From Acidobacteriota bacterium (GTDB taxonomy: Bacteria; Acidobacteriota; Terriglobia; Terriglobales; Acidobacteriaceae), in assembly GCA_021778875.1 (NCBI GenBank), contig JAJYBT010000074.1, positions 1-8,044 of the forward strand: 8,044 bases of DNA, given 5' to 3'. This document shows, in pieces, positions 5,641 through 8,044 of the stretch. Position numbers and translations under genes: made by a program. Position 1 is the stretch's first letter; every line of letters starts with the position of its first letter. The notes beneath the pieces were generated by a model. The model did no database searches, was not told the origin of the DNA, and was given only the letters and a program-made list of their open reading frames with translations.

Positions 5641-6960
5641 CTAGAGATGAGGCGCCCAGCCCTTCTCATAATCGCGGTCCCACAGCTTCATGGCATCCGC
5701 GTCGCGGAGGATGTGGCCGTTGCTGGCGTCGAGCTCAAGCTGACGGTTGACCTCCCAGGCGATGTTGGAGAGCTGAAGCATGGTGACGGCGACGTTGCCG
5801 ACGTTGATGGGCGCGTGGAGCTTTTCGCCGTGACGGATGCCGGCGATGAAGTTGGCGAAGTGGGCGTCCGTCATGGAGTCGCGGCCGGTGAGATCGGCGG
5901 ATGAGGTTTCTCCTCCGGTCTTGAACTCGCTGGTCTTGTTGCCCTTGAGGTCGTAGATCTCATAGCCGTCGCGGTCGACGAGGACAGAGCCGGTGGTGCC
6001 CATGATGACGGAGCCGCGGTCGCGCCCGTAGAACTTCATGCCCTGGCAGCACTTCCCTTCCCAGGCGATCATCTTGTCAGCGTAGTTGAAGCTGGTGAGC
6101 AGGGTGTCGTAGAACTGCCAGTCATCCTTGAAGTGATAGCGGCCGCCGGATGCAGCGACGGAGTTGGGGAAGTCGACGCCAAGCGCCCAGCGGCAGACAT
6201 CGATTTCATGAGTGCCGTTGTTGAGGGTTTCGCCGGTGCCGTAGATCTTGAACCAGTGCCAGTTGTAGGGGTGGACGTTGCTGCGATAGGCGCGGCGCGG
6301 CGCGGGGCCCTGCCAGAGATCCCAGTCGAGCGAGGCGGGCACGGGAATGTCGTGGCCGATGCCGATGGACTTGCGCACGTTGCTGTACCAGGCCTTGGCG
6401 TAGTAGGCGCGACCGATGAGGCCGTTGTGGATCCTGTCGACGATCTCAATGGTGTGCTTGGAGGAGCGCTGCTGGGTGCCCATCTGGACGAGCTTGCCGT
6501 ACTTGGCCTGCGCCTGCACGAGCAATGCGCCCTCAGCGGGGTTGTGGCTGCAGGGCTTTTCCACGTAGACGTTCTTGCCGGCCTGGAGCCCGAGGATGGC
6601 CATGGGCGCATGCCAGTGGTCGGGCGTGGCAATGGTGATGGCATCGACCTCCTTGAGCTGGAGGACGTTGCGGAAGTCCTTCTCCGGCTTGGCCGGCTCG
6701 CCCATCTCCTGCTGTGTGGCGGCAGCGAATTTGGCGAGGATGTTGCTGTCCACGTCGCAGACATGGGTGATGCGCGCATCGCGCTTGTTGGCCTTGAGGG
6801 CGGACAGGTGCGCGTAGGCGCGGCTGTTGAGTCCGATGACGGCAAAGTTGAGGCGGTCATTCGAGCCCATGATCTGGCCGTAGCTTTTGGCCGTTGAGCT
6901 GATGGCCAGGCCCGCGGCTCCTACCGCCAGAGTGTCAAGAAATTCACGTCGCGTAACCAT
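5641..6960 (-). CDS. Tat-exported Gfo/Idh/MocA-family oxidoreductase
   Basis: This 439-residue NAD(P)-dependent dehydrogenase should oxidise or reduce a sugar, inositol or glycoside hydroxyl in the periplasm. Residues 1-28 are a twin-arginine leader (TRREFLD with Arg4-Arg5, then AVGAAGLAIS). The Rossmann fold begins at about 37 (RLNFAVIGLNSRAYAHL); its glycine motif is degenerate (GLNSRA in place of GxGxxG). VCDVD (67-71) is the acidic end of strand 2 and suggests NAD over NADP. ATPDHWHAP (111-119) and the family signature EKP (134-136, Lys135 as likely catalytic base) follow. The C-terminal beta domain has PYNWHWFKIYGTGETLNNGTHEID with His251 and Asp254, the GxHxxD catalytic motif. Length matches the exported Acidobacteriota/Planctomycetota subgroup. 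The ATG at 6960 follows GGAG (6966-6969) by five bases; the open frame runs on to 7416 but overlaps the preceding gene and is spurious. It sits 68 bases after the first isomerase-like gene, so they are probably co-transcribed. Confidence 0.94.
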   Translation of the reverse strand: MVTRREFLDTLAVGAAGLAISSTAKSYGQIMGSNDRLNFAVIGLNSRAYAHLSALKANKRDARITHVCDVDSNILAKFAAATQQEMGEPAKPEKDFRNVLQLKEVDAITIATPDHWHAPMAILGLQAGKNVYVEKPCSHNPAEGALLVQAQAKYGKLVQMGTQQRSSKHTIEIVDRIHNGLIGRAYYAKAWYSNVRKSIGIGHDIPVPASLDWDLWQGPAPRRAYRSNVHPYNWHWFKIYGTGETLNNGTHEIDVCRWALGVDFPNSVAASGGRYHFKDDWQFYDTLLTSFNYADKMIAWEGKCCQGMKFYGRDRGSVIMGTTGSVLVDRDGYEIYDLKGNKTSEFKTGGETSSADLTGRDSMTDAHFANFIAGIRHGEKLHAPINVGNVAVTMLQLSNIAWEVNRQLELDASNGHILRDADAMKLWDRDYEKGWAPHL

Positions 6961-7028
6961 TGTTTCTCCATCTCCACAGCTGAGGTTTGCGTTGGTGTGT
7001 TTGGAACCGGAGGGGCTGCGGCGGGGCG

Positions 7029-8003
7029 CTAGAGGCACCCTGCCTCCTGCAGCCGCTGCTTCATGCCGGCCCAGCTGATGCGCGTGGAAGCCTCGGGGGT
7101 TCCGCCGCCGCGCCAGTGGGTTTCCAGGCTGACGGCATTGCGGTAGCCGGCCTGCTTGAGGGCGCGGAACTGCGCGGCCCAGTCGATGTAACCCTTGTCG
7201 ACGGGGGCCCACTCGACCTTGCCGGCCGCGTTTTTGACGGCATTCTTGCAGTGGCAGTGGTGGATGCGGTGCTTGGGCAGCATGTCCCACGCGGTGGGGA
7301 AGGCATCGAACTCGCCGCGCATGACGGCGTTGCCGGGATCCCAGTTGAGTGCGAGGTGCGGGGTTTGAATGGCGTTGAGGGTGCGAACGGACTCGCGGCC
7401 GGTGGCGGTGTTGCACTCGAACTCGTTTTCGAGGACGAGCACGGTGCCGTTCTTGCCGCAGGTTTCGGCGGCGGCGCGGAGCTTGTCGTCAATGGCGGCG
7501 CGGTAGGGGGCCACGTTGTCGAGGCGCCAGAAGTCGAAGCAGCGCACCTTGTTGGTCTTGAACCGCTTGGCAAGGGCGATGGAGCGCTCGAGGATGGAGT
7601 CCTGCTGCTTGAAGGTAGCCTCGGCGGCGCCGTGCATGTCATTGCCGGTATCGGCGCGGGTTTTCGGCGCGCCGGGCCAGTCGGTCTTGAAGAGCGGGCT
7701 GGCAATGTCTGTGACCTGGAGGTTGTATTTGGCGAGGATCTTTTCCGACTCGGCGAGTTGTGCGGAGTCGAGGTCGATGAGGTTCTTGCCCCACATGCCG
7801 CGCAGCTCGATCCAGCTCAAGCCGAAGTCGCGGGCGACGACGGAGCAGGCGTGATCGAAGTCCTGGGAGATTTCATCGTTGATGACGGCAACTTTAAAAG
7901 GCGACTGGAGCGGCAGCGCGCGGCTGAGGATGGGATGAATGGCGAAGGAAGTGGCAGCCAGACCTGCTGCCTGAAGAAAGCTGCGCCTTGAAGTGTGATT
8001 CAT
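7029..8003 (-). CDS. Tat-exported TIM-barrel sugar isomerase/epimerase-like protein (first of two)
   Basis: This 324-residue member of the xylose-isomerase-like TIM-barrel superfamily has a twin-arginine signal (SRRSFLQ with Arg6-Arg7, hydrophobic AAGLAATSFAI, cleavage probably near LSRA), so it should be periplasmic. Barrel motifs in order are VAVINDEISQDFDHA (strand 1), WIELRGMWGKN, VTDIASPLFK, VRCFDFWR, VLVLENEFECN with Glu192 and Glu194, ALNWDPGNAVM with Asp222, HHCHCKNAVK and AVSLETHWRGGG. Glu, Asp, His and the last Glu are the expected divalent-metal ligands. It differs clearly from the other isomerase-like protein in these motifs (NWDPGN against CIDVGH), so the two are not a recent duplication. 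The start at 8003 follows AAGGGG (8008-8013); the ATG at 8018 lacks such a site. It is the first visible gene of the minus-strand run; the operon may begin beyond the right edge. Substrate unknown; a lyase or glycoside-cleaving role is possible. Confidence 0.92.
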   Translation of the reverse strand: MNHTSRRSFLQAAGLAATSFAIHPILSRALPLQSPFKVAVINDEISQDFDHACSVVARDFGLSWIELRGMWGKNLIDLDSAQLAESEKILAKYNLQVTDIASPLFKTDWPGAPKTRADTGNDMHGAAEATFKQQDSILERSIALAKRFKTNKVRCFDFWRLDNVAPYRAAIDDKLRAAAETCGKNGTVLVLENEFECNTATGRESVRTLNAIQTPHLALNWDPGNAVMRGEFDAFPTAWDMLPKHRIHHCHCKNAVKNAAGKVEWAPVDKGYIDWAAQFRALKQAGYRNAVSLETHWRGGGTPEASTRISWAGMKQRLQEAGCL

Positions 8004-8007
8004 GGGA

Positions 8008-8013
8008 CCCCTT
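8008..8013 (-). promoter_or_regulatory. Ribosome binding site deciding the start of the first isomerase-like gene
   Basis: On the minus strand AAGGGG lies four bases before the ATG at 8003. The in-frame ATG at 8018 lies upstream of this site and has none of its own. No promoter is recognisable in the 41 bases left before the window edge. Confidence 0.6.
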
Positions 8014-8044
8014 GTCATGACTGGAAGGCCCGGATCGACTCAAC

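Noticed and set aside
6961..7416. N-terminal extension of the oxidoreductase frame up to 7416
   Set aside because: It overlaps the preceding gene in another frame, is Arg/Gln/Pro/His-rich, and would bury the twin-arginine leader that starts at 6960 behind a good Shine-Dalgarno sequence.
6987..7991. A 334-codon plus-strand frame opposite the first isomerase-like gene
   Set aside because: Same antisense effect: low-complexity composition, no recognisable motif, while the opposite strand has a full TIM-barrel protein with signal and ribosome binding site.

Overview
The window is chromosomal DNA from a strongly G+C-rich bacterium, most likely a soil or peat Acidobacteriota of the Terriglobia/Acidobacteriaceae type. 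This is inferred from three features: the gene mix (a glycine-zipper envelope protein, a DUF3857-like protein end and several Tat-exported sugar enzymes), G/C at almost all third codon positions, and the style of the proteins. No rRNA, tRNA, CRISPR array, insertion sequence or phage gene is visible. Coding density is high and the layout is ordinary for a chromosome.

Left part, plus strand. Positions 2-238 hold the last 78 codons of a protein whose end resembles DUF3857/transglutaminase-type proteins. A 261-base non-coding gap follows, with four imperfect 13-bp tandem units. Next is a secreted or lipid-anchored protein with a low-complexity Gly/Pro linker and a glycine-zipper segment (500-1327). 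A 122-base gap with two small stem-loops and a compact dyad leads to an old-yellow-enzyme family reductase (1450-2559). A relatively A+T-rich promoter region with inverted repeats precedes a MerR-family regulator (2717-3199).

Right part, minus strand, read from right to left. Three enzyme genes stand in line: a Tat-exported TIM-barrel sugar-isomerase-like protein (8003-7029), a Tat-exported Gfo/Idh/MocA oxidoreductase (6960-5641) and a second Tat-exported TIM-barrel isomerase-like protein (5526-4651). A ROK-family transcription factor follows (4419-3259) and runs convergently into the MerR gene. Each of the four has a usable Shine-Dalgarno sequence, and these choose starts shorter than the longest open frame.

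How the parts may work together. Two TIM-barrel isomerase/epimerase-fold proteins and one NAD(P)-fold oxidoreductase, all with twin-arginine leaders, look like a cell-envelope module that oxidises and rearranges or cleaves a sugar or glycoside outside the cytoplasm. The ROK protein has a winged helix-turn-helix and a zinc site but has lost the kinase phosphate-binding and catalytic motifs, so it is a plausible sugar-responsive regulator of the module. The substrate cannot be read from the sequence. The strongest leads for follow-up are this exported module, the regulatory dyads before the reductase and MerR genes, and the 13-bp repeat.
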